64,000 bases of DNA from Amycolatopsis alkalitolerans (GCF_006152065.1 NZ_VDFW01000034.1:1-64000), one strand, 5' to 3'. Positions 1 to 10,793 are shown, numbered from the stretch's first letter. The notes: a model not told the origin generated them from the sequence alone. Program-made: numbers and translations.

Positions 1-77
1 GAACCCGGAAGCTAAGCCTACCAGCGCCGATGGTACTGCACCCGCCAGGATGTGGGAGAGTAGGACACCGCCGAACT
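1..77 (+). rRNA. rrf: 5S ribosomal RNA, 3' part
   Basis: The first bases match the conserved 3' two thirds of bacterial 5S rRNA: the GAACCCGGAAGCTAAGCC block, the central CCAGCGCCGATGGTACTGC helix and the GGGAGAGTAGGACACCGCC tail. The 5' end lies left of the window, so the rest of a 16S-23S-5S operon is expected there. It is followed directly by a strong hairpin terminator. The exact 3' end is uncertain by a few bases. Confidence 0.95.
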
Positions 78-86
78 TAACATGGT

Positions 87-142
87 CCTTGAGGCCCTGG
101 TTGAGACCCCGAGAGGGGTTTCCCAGGGCCTCAAGGCTTTTC
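87..142 (+). terminator. rRNA operon terminator
   Basis: A perfect 14-bp stem (87-100 with 123-136) encloses a second small stem (106-110 with 115-119) and is followed by CTTTTCT. This is a strong rho-independent terminator for the rRNA operon. It overlaps an ATG at 82 that would otherwise extend the next gene upstream, which argues against that start. Confidence 0.9.
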
Positions 143-177
143 TGGGCTGGAAACCGGCCAGTCCGTATCCTGAATTC

Positions 178-930
178 GTGAGCGTGCCGCGTCTTCTGGT
201 GATCCAGCCCGACGAGTCCGACCCGATCGGCCCACTCGGCGAGTGGCTTACGGCCGCCGGTGCGGATCTGGACATCCGCCTTCCGCCGGCCGATGAGCTG
301 CCCGGCGGTCTCGACGGCTACCAGGGGCTCATCTGCCTCGGCGGCGGGATGAACGCCGAGGACGACTCAGCGCATCCCTGGCTGAGCCGAGTGCGTGACC
401 TCCTCGCCGCGGGCACTCGCAGCGGCTTGCCCACGCTGGGCATCTGCCTGGGTGCCCAGCTTCTCGCGGTCGCGACCGGCGGGCGGGTCGCCGAGGGCGA
501 GAAGGGTCCTGAAGTCGGGGCTCAGCTGATCTCGAAGAAGGACGCGGCCTGGACCGATCCGCTCTTCGCGGACCTGCCGCTCATGCCCGATGTGATGCAC
601 TTCCACGGCGACGAGATCAGTCGGCTCCCGGTCGGCGCCATCCTGCTCGCATCCGCACCCAAGTACCCCCACCAGGCGTTCAGGCTCGGCCGCTGCGCCT
701 ACGGGGTGCAGTTCCACATCGAGACCACCGCCGAGGTCGTCCAGGCCTGGGCGGTGGACGCGCCCGAGATGGCCGCCACCGCCAAACCAGGCGCCTTCGA
801 CACCGCCACCCTCGGCCAGATCCACCAGGACCTCGCCGAGACCTGGCAGCCCTTCGCCGCACGCTTCGTGCGGCTTGCCGGCGGTGCGCTCGAGCCTGCG
901 GCTCCTGCGAATACGCTGCCGCTGGCGTGA
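178..930 (+). CDS. class I glutamine amidotransferase-like protein
   Basis: A 250-residue single-domain class I (triad) glutamine amidotransferase. The nucleophile is Cys90 in GICLGAQ, and the partner His180 and Glu182 lie in VQFHIE, so the triad is complete. Such stand-alone proteins resemble the GMP synthase amidotransferase half and usually act as glutaminases or amidotransferases for unknown acceptors. The frame stays open to an ATG at 82, but that lies in the rRNA terminator; GTG 178 or GTG 184 begins the conserved part. Its stop overlaps a possible GTG start of glnE. The substrate is not known. Confidence 0.85.
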   Translation: MSVPRLLVIQPDESDPIGPLGEWLTAAGADLDIRLPPADELPGGLDGYQGLICLGGGMNAEDDSAHPWLSRVRDLLAAGTRSGLPTLGICLGAQLLAVATGGRVAEGEKGPEVGAQLISKKDAAWTDPLFADLPLMPDVMHFHGDEISRLPVGAILLASAPKYPHQAFRLGRCAYGVQFHIETTAEVVQAWAVDAPEMAATAKPGAFDTATLGQIHQDLAETWQPFAARFVRLAGGALEPAAPANTLPLA

Positions 931-950
931 GCGGGCTACGGTGGACGCTG

Positions 951-3932
951 ATGGTTGAGCAAGCACGCGGCGCCGCGTCCCCCGCACGGTACGGCTTCAC
1001 CGACGACCGCGCCGAGGGGCAGCTACGCGCCGCCGGCTGGTGGACCGACGCCGGACCCGACCAGTCGAGCACCGGTGTGCTGATCGCGCTCTCCCGCGCC
1101 GCCGACCCGGACCTCGCGCTGCGCAGCCTCGACCGCATCCGCGATGTCGACCAGGCAGCTTGGCCTGCGCTGTCGAAGGCGTTGTGCGAGGACGCGGCGC
1201 TGCGCGGACGGCTGATCGCGGTGCTCGGCACGTCAAGCGCGCTCGCGGACTTCCTCGTGAGTTCGCCGGGGGAGTGGCGCCGTCTCGCACCTGAGGAGTG
1301 CACGGACAGCAGCCGTTACGCCGATGAGCTGCTCGCCACCGTTCTGGGGACGGGCGATGCACCCCTTACGGGCACCGCCGCGGAACAGGCACTCAAAGCC
1401 GGGTATCGCGGCTTGTTGCTCGAAATCGCGGCGGCCGACCTCGGGCATGTGGTCGAGCCTTCGCTCGACGAACCCTCCTACGCGGAGGTGACCGGTCGGC
1501 TCACCGCGCTCGCCGAAGCGTCGCTCGCGGCGGGCCTTGCCGTCGCCCACGCCGAGCTCGCCGGAAAGGACCTCGATGGCACCCGGCTCGCGATCATCGC
1601 GATGGGCAAGTGCGGCGGGCGCGAACTGAACTACGTCAGCGACGTCGACGTCATCTTCGTCGGCGAAGGAGATCTCCAGCTCGCGACCAGCCTTGCCAGT
1701 ACGACGATGCGCGTCGTCGGGAAGGCCTGCTTCGAGGTCGACGCGGCCCTGCGGCCCGAGGGCAAGGCCGGGGCGCTCGTGCGGACGCTGGACGGTCACA
1801 CGGCCTACTACCAGAAATGGGCCCGCACCTGGGAGTTCCAGGCCCTGCTCAAGGCGCGCGCGGTGGCCGGGGACGCCGAACTCGGCAGCAACTACGTGGC
1901 GATGGTCGACGAGGTCGTGTGGTCCGCGGCGGAGCGGGAGAACTTCGTCGAGGACGTCCAGCAGATGCGACGGCGGGTCGAGAAGCATGTGCCCTCCGAA
2001 CTGGCCGATCGCGAGCTCAAGCTTGGGCGCGGTGGGCTGCGCGACGTCGAGTTCGCCGTGCAACTGCTACAGCTCGTGCACGGGCGCGCGGACGCGGACC
2101 TTCGCCTGCGGTCCACAATGGATGCTTTGCGGGCGCTCGGCGCGGGCGGCTACGTCGGTCGTGAGGACGCGGCCGAGCTCGAGACGTCGTACGAGTTCCT
2201 GCGCACCGTGGAACATCGGCTGCAGCTGCGCCGCCTGCGCCGCACCCACCTGTTCCCCGAAGCCTCCGAAACCGCCGAGCTCCGGGTCCTCGCGCGCGCC
2301 ATCGGGATCAGGCCCGAGCGCGGCCGCAGCGCGGACGCGGTGCTTCTCGCGGAGTTCCGCCGGTACGCGCAGCGGATCCGCCGCCTGCACGAGAAGCTCT
2401 TCTACCGCCCGCTGCTGCAGTCGGTGGCGAGCGTGCCGACCGAGGCCTTGCGGCTCACCACGAAACAGGCCGCGCAGCGGCTTACCGCGCTGGGCTACGT
2501 GGCATCGGACGGTGCCCTGCAGCACATCAGGGCGCTCACCTCCGGGGTCTCGCGGCGGGCGTCGATCCAGCACACACTCCTGCCCGTGATCCTCGACCTG
2601 CTCGCGGACACCCCGGATCCGGACGGCGGTCTCCTCGCGTACCGCAAAGTGTCCGAGGCGCTCGAAGAAACCCCCTGGTACCTCAGGGTGTTGCGGGACG
2701 AAGGCGCGGTCGTCGAGCGGCTGGCCTACCTGCTCGGCACCTCCAAGCTGGTCCCCGAACTCCTGGTGCGGGCGCCGGAAGTGTTGCAGCTGCTGGGAGA
2801 TCCGGATCAGCTCGCGGGCCGGGACGCCGCCGAATTCGCGAAGTCCCTTCGCGCCACCGTGCGGCGGCAGCCGGGGATCAAGGCGGCGGTTGCTGCCGCC
2901 CGGTCCCTGCGCCGGCACGAACTGCTCCGGGTCGCGGCCGCGGATCTGCTGGGACTGCTGGACGTTCGTGCGGTCTGCGAAGCCCTGTCGAGCGTGTGGG
3001 TCGCGGTCTTGCAGAGCGCGCTCGCGGCGGCGATCCGGCAGCGGCAGGCCGAGGTCGACGGCAGCCCGGCGCGTATCGCCGTCATCGGCATGGGGCGGCT
3101 CGGCGGCGGAGAACTCGGTTACGGCTCGGACGCGGACGTGCTCTTCGTGTGTGAAGCGAACGAAGGCGCCGACGACACCCAGGCCGTCCGGTTCGCGTCC
3201 TCGGTCGCCGAGACCGTCCGGCAGGCTCTCGGGCAGCCCAGCGCCGATCCGCCGCTGGAGGTCGACGCCAATCTTCGTCCGGAAGGCCGCGGCGGTCCGC
3301 TGGTCCGCACGCTCGAGTCGTATCGCGCCTACTACGCCCGGTGGGGCGAGGTGTGGGAGGCGCAGGCCCTGCTGCGCGCTCGGTTCGTGGCGGGGGACGA
3401 CGATCTCGGGACGCGATTCATCGACGTGATCGATGCCATCCGCTATCCCGAAGGCGGGCTCGACGCCGTCCGCGTGCGTGAAGTGCGGCGGATGAAGGCT
3501 CGCGTGCAGACCGAGCGCATCCCACGCGGCACCGATCCGACGCTGAACACGAAGCTGGGCCGTGGTGGTCTCGCCGACGTCGAGTGGACCGCGCAGCTAC
3601 TCCAATTGCGCCACGCCCACGGCGTGCCGGCCCTGCGCACGACGGCGACGCCGGCCGCACTGGCGGCACTGGCCGAAGCGGGGATCGTCGACGCCGAAGA
3701 CGCGAAATCCCTCACCGAGACCTGGCTGCTCGCGACGCGCGTGCGCAACGCGACGATGCTGGTACGCGGGAAGGCGTCCGACCAGGTGCCCGGCAGCGGG
3801 CGCGATCTCGTCGCCGTCGCGCGCGTGCTCGGCTACGGCGACGAGGAGGATCCCGGCGAGTTCCTCGACTACTACCGCCGCACGACCCGCCGCGCCCACG
3901 CGGTGGTCGAACGCGTGTTCTTCGCCGATTGA
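951..3932 (+). CDS. glnE: bifunctional glutamine synthetase adenylyltransferase/deadenylyltransferase
   Basis: GlnE adds and removes AMP on a tyrosine of glutamine synthetase, tuning its activity to nitrogen supply. The protein has about 993 residues, the normal family length. It has two nucleotidyltransferase halves, each with the glycine-rich plus DxD motif: GKCGGRELNYVSDVDVIFV near residue 218 (deadenylylating half) and GMGRLGGGELGYGSDADVLF near residue 713 (adenylylating half). The start is ATG 951; GTG 927, overlapping the upstream stop, is the alternative. Its target GlnA is encoded 1.4 kb downstream on the other strand, as in other actinobacteria. Confidence 0.96.
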   Translation: MVEQARGAASPARYGFTDDRAEGQLRAAGWWTDAGPDQSSTGVLIALSRAADPDLALRSLDRIRDVDQAAWPALSKALCEDAALRGRLIAVLGTSSALADFLVSSPGEWRRLAPEECTDSSRYADELLATVLGTGDAPLTGTAAEQALKAGYRGLLLEIAAADLGHVVEPSLDEPSYAEVTGRLTALAEASLAAGLAVAHAELAGKDLDGTRLAIIAMGKCGGRELNYVSDVDVIFVGEGDLQLATSLASTTMRVVGKACFEVDAALRPEGKAGALVRTLDGHTAYYQKWARTWEFQALLKARAVAGDAELGSNYVAMVDEVVWSAAERENFVEDVQQMRRRVEKHVPSELADRELKLGRGGLRDVEFAVQLLQLVHGRADADLRLRSTMDALRALGAGGYVGREDAAELETSYEFLRTVEHRLQLRRLRRTHLFPEASETAELRVLARAIGIRPERGRSADAVLLAEFRRYAQRIRRLHEKLFYRPLLQSVASVPTEALRLTTKQAAQRLTALGYVASDGALQHIRALTSGVSRRASIQHTLLPVILDLLADTPDPDGGLLAYRKVSEALEETPWYLRVLRDEGAVVERLAYLLGTSKLVPELLVRAPEVLQLLGDPDQLAGRDAAEFAKSLRATVRRQPGIKAAVAAARSLRRHELLRVAAADLLGLLDVRAVCEALSSVWVAVLQSALAAAIRQRQAEVDGSPARIAVIGMGRLGGGELGYGSDADVLFVCEANEGADDTQAVRFASSVAETVRQALGQPSADPPLEVDANLRPEGRGGPLVRTLESYRAYYARWGEVWEAQALLRARFVAGDDDLGTRFIDVIDAIRYPEGGLDAVRVREVRRMKARVQTERIPRGTDPTLNTKLGRGGLADVEWTAQLLQLRHAHGVPALRTTATPAALAALAEAGIVDAEDAKSLTETWLLATRVRNATMLVRGKASDQVPGSGRDLVAVARVLGYGDEEDPGEFLDYYRRTTRRAHAVVERVFFAD

Positions 3933-3946
3933 CTACAGTACGGCTT

Positions 3947-4381
3947 GTGAGCGAGCGCGAACCCTTCCGGATCCAGATCAAGGTGCGGATGTACGAACTG
4001 GACATGCTGGGCCACCTCAACCACGCCGTGTACCACTCGTACGGGGAGGTGGCGCGTATCGAGATGCTGGAGCGCGCCGGTGGGGGCAGCACCTCGTTCG
4101 GAGAGCAGAACATCTCGCCGGTGCTGCTGTCCTCGACCATCAACTACCGCAGCGAGATCCGCATGGGCGAGACCGTGGACGTCACGTGTGACACCCGGTT
4201 CGGCAGCGGGAAGTCCTTCCAGATGGAGCTGTTCATCTACAAGGCCGACGGCACCGTGTCCGCCGACATCACGTGCACGGTGGGCCTGATGGACCTCGAC
4301 CGGCGCAAGCTCGTCGACGATCCGCGTAGCCGGTTCGAGCAGGCTGGGTACGACCTGAAGGTGCTTTCCACCGCCGAGTAG
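3947..4381 (+). CDS. acyl-CoA thioesterase (4HBT hotdog family)
   Basis: A 144-residue single hotdog-fold protein of the 4-hydroxybenzoyl-CoA thioesterase type. The N-terminal YELDMLGHLNHAVYHSY segment carries the usual D-x-x-x-H-x-N-N/H active-site pattern. Family members hydrolyse acyl-CoA thioesters in the cytosol. The GTG start lies 14 bases after the glnE stop, so it is probably co-transcribed with glnE. The acyl substrate cannot be told from sequence. Confidence 0.85.
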   Translation: MSEREPFRIQIKVRMYELDMLGHLNHAVYHSYGEVARIEMLERAGGGSTSFGEQNISPVLLSSTINYRSEIRMGETVDVTCDTRFGSGKSFQMELFIYKADGTVSADITCTVGLMDLDRRKLVDDPRSRFEQAGYDLKVLSTAE

Positions 4382-4465
4382 GTTCGTGGTTTCCACGAGA
4401 TCGGCCGCGGGAGATTCGTCGTTGTTCGCATATGCGTGCGAAGCGCGCTCCGCGAGGCTGGTCGC

Positions 4466-5100
4466 ATGGCGACGATGGTCGAGACCGGGCAGCGGCGGCG
4501 CGCACTGGGGTTCTTCGCGATCTGCCTTGGCAATTTCGTCATCATGCTCGACACCAACATCGTCAACCTCGCGGTGCCGCATATCCGCTCCTCGCTCGGC
4601 GGCTCGCTGGGCACACTCCTGTGGGTCGTCAACGGCTACACGCTGACGGTCGCCGCGCTGATCCTTTCCGGTGGAGCGATCGGTGACCGGCTCGGCAACG
4701 ACCGCGCGTACCGGCTCGGCGTACTCGGGTTCGCGATCACCTCGCTGATCTGCGGGCTCGCGCCGAACCTCGCGCTGCTCATCCTTTTCCGTGTCCTGCA
4801 AGGGGTTTCCGCCGCTCGCGATGGGGCCGCTGGTCGCGGGCGTGCTGATCGACACGCTGGGCTGGCAGGCCATCTTCTGCGTCAACGTGCCGATCTGCGC
4901 CGGGGTCTACATCCTGGTCACGCGGACGATCAGCGGTATCCCGCGCGGCGCGCGCGCGAAGCTCGACGTGCCGGGGCAGATACTCGCGATCGTCGCGATG
5001 GGCGCGGTGGCGTTCGTGTTCGTGGAAGGCTCGACCTTCGGCTGGACTTCCCCCGCCGGTCCTCGGCATGGCCGCGCTCGGGCTGCTCGCGAGATGATGT
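4466..5100 (+). pseudogene. decayed MFS drug-exporter gene (DHA2/QacA-EmrB type)
   Basis: ATG 4466 opens a typical 14-helix MFS N terminus (DTNIVNLAVPHIR, WVVNGYTLTVAAL, GGAIGDRLG, RVLQG). At about 4800 the reading frame changes. It resumes as PLVAGVLIDTLGWQAIFCVN, and the family's usual 30 or so residues between these blocks are missing. A second frame shift near 5055 leads to VLGMAALGLL and a stop. Only about 200 of some 470 residues remain. A sequencing error could explain one shift but not the missing segment and the lost C-terminal half. Confidence 0.85.
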
Positions 5101-5250
5101 CGGGCACGACCTCGGGTACTTCCCTCGTCACGGTCTCGCAGAGTTCGACCACCTGCTGCCAGTCGTCCTGCTGTGTGGTCCGCACGAGTACGCCCCCATC
5201 CTTGACCCCTGATTCGACGGCAATTCGGGTGACGACCGAGGTGGGCCCTG
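5095..5250 (-). pseudogene. short coding remnant of unknown family
   Basis: The minus strand holds about 50 codons with the strong G/C third-position bias of genes here (VKDGGVLVRTT, QQVVELCETVTREVPEVVP). An in-frame stop lies just upstream and the frame then runs into the antisense of the MFS remnant. No start codon or ribosome site is convincing. It may be one end of a gene lost with the neighbouring exporter. I do not recognise the family. Confidence 0.35.
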
Positions 5251-5283
5251 CTGTGGCTCACCGTCACGCCGAGCGGCCTGGAA

Positions 5284-5321
5284 CAGTGCGCTGACCAGCG
5301 TTTTCGCTGGTCAGCGCACTG
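5284..5321. terminator. glnA terminator hairpin
   Basis: A perfect 17-bp inverted repeat (5284-5300 with 5305-5321) with a TTTT loop lies 16 bases beyond the glnA stop. It has no long T tract on the minus strand but is very stable. It would stop glnA transcription and shield the remnants beyond. Confidence 0.85.
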
Positions 5322-5336
5322 GGCTGGGGGGTGGGA

Positions 5337-6761
<1,425 letters not shown>

Positions 6762-6934
6762 CCTCTGTAACTCCTTCAACTGTTTTGCCGGGGGCAGTAC
6801 TCTCTTCGGCTCACGCTAAAAGCGCGGTGTTGCCCGCCAGTCACCCATATGTTTCGTCGATGTTAACGGGCCTTGTGAACCGGGCCAGTGGACCAGGTCA
6901 GACGGGGTTTCCGCCAGCGACCTACCCTGATGGT

Positions 6935-7420
6935 GTGGCGAGATGGACCGGAGAGTGGTTGTCGGGCTCCTACACCGGTCTCAATACCGGTGACGCGGAG
7001 CCTCCGCGCTGGCGCGGAGAGCGACTGGGCCTGCCCCAAGACGGCCCCGGATCAGTGGCCGGGGGCAGCCCGCGGCTACTGGCCTTCGTGCTCGACCTGG
7101 TGCTGGCATCCCTGCTGACCTCGCTGTTCATCCGCCCCGCGCTGCAGGACACGGCGGCGATGCAGAACTACAACCTGGCCTCGATCGCGGTCTGGGCGGT
7201 CATCACGGTGCTGCCGGTGGCGTTCTTCGGCTTCACCCCCGGGATGGCGGCGGTCCGCATACGCGTCGCGCGCCTCGATGGCAAGAGCATGGTCGGCATC
7301 TGGCGAGCGGTGGTTCGCGCGGCGCTGACCTTCCTGCTCATCCCCGCTGCGGTGCGTAACGCCGACGGGCGCAGTTGGCTCGATCGGCTGACGAACACCG
7401 TGGTCGTCCGCCTACGCTGA
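6935..7420 (+). CDS. RDD family membrane protein
   Basis: A 161-residue membrane protein with the RDD signature RLLAFVLDLVLASLL opening its first transmembrane helix near residue 45. A second helix lies around WAVITVLPVAFFGF, and a third hydrophobic stretch near the C terminus (ALTFLLIPAAV). RDD proteins are small membrane proteins of mostly unknown function. The GTG start is chosen because upstream codons lie in the glnA promoter region. It converges with the DUF4191 gene. Confidence 0.85.
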   Translation: MARWTGEWLSGSYTGLNTGDAEPPRWRGERLGLPQDGPGSVAGGSPRLLAFVLDLVLASLLTSLFIRPALQDTAAMQNYNLASIAVWAVITVLPVAFFGFTPGMAAVRIRVARLDGKSMVGIWRAVVRAALTFLLIPAAVRNADGRSWLDRLTNTVVVRLR

Positions 7421-7437
7421 TCGGGCCCGGCAAGGAG

Positions 7438-8166
7438 TCAGCGGCGGCGGATCGTGCGCTGCACGTTGCGCATCTTGGCACCCTGGGGGACCGGCCCCTT
7501 CGGCATCGCGGCACCCCTGTTGCCCAGCGCGGCCAGTTTCGCCTCGAGCGCGTCGACCTGGGCGCCCTTGAGATTGCGGGGCAGCTTCATCAGCGTCGGC
7601 TGCAGGCGGCGCAGCGGCGTCTGGCCCTCCTCGTTTCCGACGATCACCTCGTAGATCGGGGTTTCGCCGATCAGCCGCGCGACGCGCTTCTTCTCCTGCG
7701 CGACCAGGTTCTTCACTCGGTGCGGCGCACCCTCGCCGACGAGGACGACGCCCGGCCCACCGAGCACGCGGTGCACCGCGTCGAGTTGGGTGGTCGCGGC
7801 GACGGTCTGCGTGACGCGCCAGTTGCCACGCATGTTGTCCAGCGCCCAGCCCGCCGCGCCCGGCTGCCCGTCGGCCTTCGAGTACACCGTCTTCTGCACG
7901 CGGCGGCCGAAGATGATCACCGCGGCCAGCACGCCGAGAACGATGCCGAGGGGGAGCAGGATCCACTGGGCGTTGAAGAAGAAGCCGACGCCGAACACGA
8001 CGCCAGCGATCACGATGATCGAGCCGGCCATCCACGGGATGAGCGCCTTGTCTTCCCGGCGCTGCATCTTGAACGCCTCGAAGATCTGACCGCGCCGCGC
8101 CTTGCTCGCCGCGCGCTTCTCCCGCTTCGCCTGCCGTGCAGCTTCCTTGTCCTGCTTTCCCGCCAT
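7438..8166 (-). CDS. DUF4191 family membrane protein
   Basis: 242 residues. A basic N terminus rich in Lys and Arg (about residues 1-35) is followed by two adjacent hydrophobic segments (IIVIAGVVFGVGFFF, then LPLGIVLGVLAAVIIF) and a soluble domain containing RVLGGPGVVLVGEG. This matches the actinobacterial DUF4191 family, of unknown function. ATG 8166 is preceded by GGAGAT. The tail is again strongly basic. It is transcribed divergently from uvrD2, 64 bases away. Confidence 0.82.
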   Translation of the reverse strand: MAGKQDKEAARQAKREKRAASKARRGQIFEAFKMQRREDKALIPWMAGSIIVIAGVVFGVGFFFNAQWILLPLGIVLGVLAAVIIFGRRVQKTVYSKADGQPGAAGWALDNMRGNWRVTQTVAATTQLDAVHRVLGGPGVVLVGEGAPHRVKNLVAQEKKRVARLIGETPIYEVIVGNEEGQTPLRRLQPTLMKLPRNLKGAQVDALEAKLAALGNRGAAMPKGPVPQGAKMRNVQRTIRRR

Positions 8167-8230
8167 ATCTCCAGGATACGGGCGGCCGGGCGGTACGGAT
8201 TCTGTCGGCCCCCTCTGCGAGGATGCCAGC

Positions 8231-10309
8231 GTGGTTGACGCAGCAGTTCGCACGAACCGGCCCGGCCTGCTGGACGGGCTCGATCCCGAGCAACGAGCCG
8301 CCGCGGTGGCGCCGCGGGGGCCGGTGTGCGTGCTCGCCGGCGCGGGCACGGGGAAGACGCGGACGATCACGCACCGTATCGCGCACCTGATCAGGTCGGG
8401 TCACGTGGCGCCCGGACAGGTCCTCGCCGTCACGTTCACCACGCGCGCGGCCGGTGAGATGCGCACGCGGTTGCGCGCGCTGGGGGTGGAGGGCGCGCAG
8501 GCGCTCACCTTCCACGCGGCGGCGAGGCGGCAGCTGCGGTATTTCTGGCCACGTGTGATCGGGGACAGGCCGTGGGATCTGCTCGAGGGCAAGCTGCGGC
8601 TGGTCGGCCAGGCCGCGAACAAGGTGGGTCTGGGCACCGAAGCGGAGATCCTGCGGGATCTGGCGAGCGAGATCGAATGGGCGAAGGCGTCGCTGATCAG
8701 TCCCGACGACTATCCGGCCACGGCCGCGCGCGTCCAGCGGGACAGCCCGGCCGCGCCGGAAAAGGTCGCCGAGGTCTACCGCGCGTACGAGAAGCTGAAG
8801 AACTCCGCCCAGGTCGTCGACTTCGACGATCTGCTGCTGCACACCACGGCGGCCCTCGAGGAGCACGGCGAGGTCGCGCGTGAGTTCCGCGAGCGGTACC
8901 GGTGCTTCATCGTCGACGAGTACCAGGACGTCACCCCGTTGCAGCAGCGCCTGCTCGACGCGTGGCTGGGCGGCCGCGACGATCTGACCGTCGTCGGTGA
9001 CGCGAACCAGACGATCTACTCGTTCGGCGGCGCGTCGCCGCGCCCGCTGCTCGAGTTCACCCGCCGCTTCCCCGAGGCGACCGTGGTGCGGCTGGAGCGT
9101 GACTACCGGTCCACGCCGCAGGTGGTCGAGCTGGCGAACAAGGTGATCGGCGCGGCGCGCAACCGGCCCACCGGGTCCAGGCTGCGGCTCGTCGCGCAGC
9201 GGCCGGCCGGCGCGGAGCCGCGGTTCGCCGAGTTCGAGGACGAGCCGACGGAGGCCGCCGCGGTCGCGGCCCGCATTCGCGCGTTGCTGGACGGCGGGGT
9301 CGCGGCGAGCGAGATCGCGATCCTGTACCGGATCAACGCGCAGTCCGAGGTTTACGAGCAGGCGCTCGCCGAGGCCGGTGTTCCGTACCTCGTGCGCGGC
9401 GGGGAGCGGTTCTTCGACCGCCGCGAGATCCGGCAGGCCATGGTCGCATTGCGTACCGCAGCGGCGGACCCGCCTCCGACGGAGCTGGTGACGGCGGTGC
9501 GTTCAGTGCTGTCCAGGGCCGGCCTGACCGAGCAGCCGCCGTCCGGTGGGGCGGCGAAGGAGCGCTGGGACGCGCTGCTGTCCCTGGTCGAAGTGGCCGA
9601 GGAGCTCGCGGCGACGGTCGAGGGCGCGGATCTGCCGCGGTATGTGGCCGAGCTCGAGCAGCGGGCGGCCGCCCAGCACCCGCCGACGGTCGAAGGCGTC
9701 ACGCTGGCGTCACTGCACGCGGCGAAAGGCCTGGAGTGGGAGGCGGTGTTCCTGGTCGGGCTCGCCGAGGGCACCATGCCGATCCTGCACGCGGACGGCG
9801 ACGGCGACGCGATCGAAGAGGAGCGCCGCCTGTTCTACGTGGGCGTCACCCGGGCACGCGAGCATCTGTGGTTGTCGTGGTCGCTCTCGCGTCACGCGGG
9901 CGGCAAGCGGCATCGGCGGCGCAGCCGGTTCATGTACGGCTTGCTGCCCGAACACCATCCGGCCGCGCGCGTGCCGCGGTCGCAGTCCGGAAGGAGCGGG
10001 CCCAAGCCGCGATGCCGGGTGTGCGGCGGCCCCCTGCTGGAGACGATGGAGATCAAACTGGGGCGCTGCGGCCGCTGCCCGTCCAATGTGGATGAAGAGC
10101 TCCTGGCGCGGTTGAAGGACTGGCGTATCACCCGGGCGAAGGAGCTGAAGGTGCCGCCGTTCGTCGTGTTCACCGACGCCACGCTCATCGCGATCGCCGA
10201 ACAGCAGCCCGCCGATCGCCGCAGCCTGGTGTCGATTTCCGGCATCGGCCCGAACAAGGCCGAGCGCTTCGGCGCCGACGTGCTGGCCGTCGTCAACGGG
10301 GAGCGCTGA
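8231..10309 (+). CDS. uvrD2: ATP-dependent DNA helicase, UvrD2 type with HRDC domain
   Basis: A superfamily I 3'-5' DNA helicase of 692 residues, expected to act in DNA repair and replication. Motif I is AGAGTGKTRT near residue 36, motif II VDEYQD, motif III GDANQTIYSFGGA, motif V VTLASLHAAKGLEWE and motif VI FYVGVTRAREHL. After the helicase core come two Cys pairs (CRVCGG and CGRC, about residues 595-620), a likely zinc site, then an HRDC domain (about 630-690). That architecture and the adjacent whiB7 match mycobacterial UvrD2. GTG 8231 is the start; the frame upstream overlaps the divergent gene. Confidence 0.95.
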   Translation: MVDAAVRTNRPGLLDGLDPEQRAAAVAPRGPVCVLAGAGTGKTRTITHRIAHLIRSGHVAPGQVLAVTFTTRAAGEMRTRLRALGVEGAQALTFHAAARRQLRYFWPRVIGDRPWDLLEGKLRLVGQAANKVGLGTEAEILRDLASEIEWAKASLISPDDYPATAARVQRDSPAAPEKVAEVYRAYEKLKNSAQVVDFDDLLLHTTAALEEHGEVAREFRERYRCFIVDEYQDVTPLQQRLLDAWLGGRDDLTVVGDANQTIYSFGGASPRPLLEFTRRFPEATVVRLERDYRSTPQVVELANKVIGAARNRPTGSRLRLVAQRPAGAEPRFAEFEDEPTEAAAVAARIRALLDGGVAASEIAILYRINAQSEVYEQALAEAGVPYLVRGGERFFDRREIRQAMVALRTAAADPPPTELVTAVRSVLSRAGLTEQPPSGGAAKERWDALLSLVEVAEELAATVEGADLPRYVAELEQRAAAQHPPTVEGVTLASLHAAKGLEWEAVFLVGLAEGTMPILHADGDGDAIEEERRLFYVGVTRAREHLWLSWSLSRHAGGKRHRRRSRFMYGLLPEHHPAARVPRSQSGRSGPKPRCRVCGGPLLETMEIKLGRCGRCPSNVDEELLARLKDWRITRAKELKVPPFVVFTDATLIAIAEQQPADRRSLVSISGIGPNKAERFGADVLAVVNGER

Positions 10310-10422
10310 TCGGGGCGGTTGCTCCAGTCGAGGGCGGGCAAGTGACAGGCCGCGTCGAGGGGTCGATCCGTGCGGCAAAACCGCCGCTCAGGGCCGATCT
10401 TCGTCGATTCGGAGAGTCTTGG

Positions 10423-10461
10423 AAAAATAGGTTGCCGCGACGGAGTCCGGGGCAATAGCCT
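10423..10461 (+). promoter_or_regulatory. putative WhiB7-type whiB7 promoter
   Basis: An A/T-rich AAAAATA (10423-10429) sits two bases upstream of a -35-like TTGCCG (10432-10437). After an 18-base spacer comes a -10-like TAGCCT (10456-10461). An AT-rich patch abutting the -35 is the known feature of WhiB7-activated promoters, where the WhiB7 AT-hook contacts the DNA. The layout fits autoregulation and would give a leader of about 445 bases before whiB7. Confidence 0.6.
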
Positions 10462-10547
10462 GCAGGGGCCGGGTGGAAGGCCACCCGTGGGGGTTTACGC
10501 CCGTCGCGAAGGCGATGCGCGTTGGACAGCGAAGGGAGGCGTCCGGA

Positions 10548-10793
10548 ATGAAGATCACCAATCTGATCGGTATCCCTGGCACCACGCTGTCCTGCGCCGC
10601 TGACGCTGGCGTTTTCGTCGGCCACGGCATCGGTGTGCCGGCCGGGGCGCCGGCGCGCCTTCGCCACCTTGCCGACCGTGACCGTGTCTTCGGTACCGAG
10701 GTCGTGCTGGCCGATGCCGCGCCGACCGGGATGCCGACGAACAAGCAGCCGCAGACGTATGTTCCGCACCCTCCGCTGGAGCGAAGTCCCTGA
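10548..10793 (+). CDS. 81-residue leader ORF upstream of whiB7
   Basis: ATG 10548 follows a good ribosome site (GGGAGG, 8 bases away) and encodes 81 residues starting MKITNLIGIPGTTLSCAADA. No domain is recognised; the product is rich in Ala, Gly and Pro. The gene lies wholly inside the whiB7 leader. Its stop codon (10791-10793) sits in the left arm of a hairpin, and the whiB7 attenuator terminator follows 22 bases later. Its translation therefore probably senses ribosome inhibition and sets whiB7 read-through. It could also have a function of its own. Confidence 0.7.
   Translation: MKITNLIGIPGTTLSCAADAGVFVGHGIGVPAGAPARLRHLADRDRVFGTEVVLADAAPTGMPTNKQPQTYVPHPPLERSP

Noticed and set aside
82-177. 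N-terminal extension of the amidotransferase to ATG 82
   Set aside because: The extension would be translated from the rRNA terminator hairpin and has no family match.
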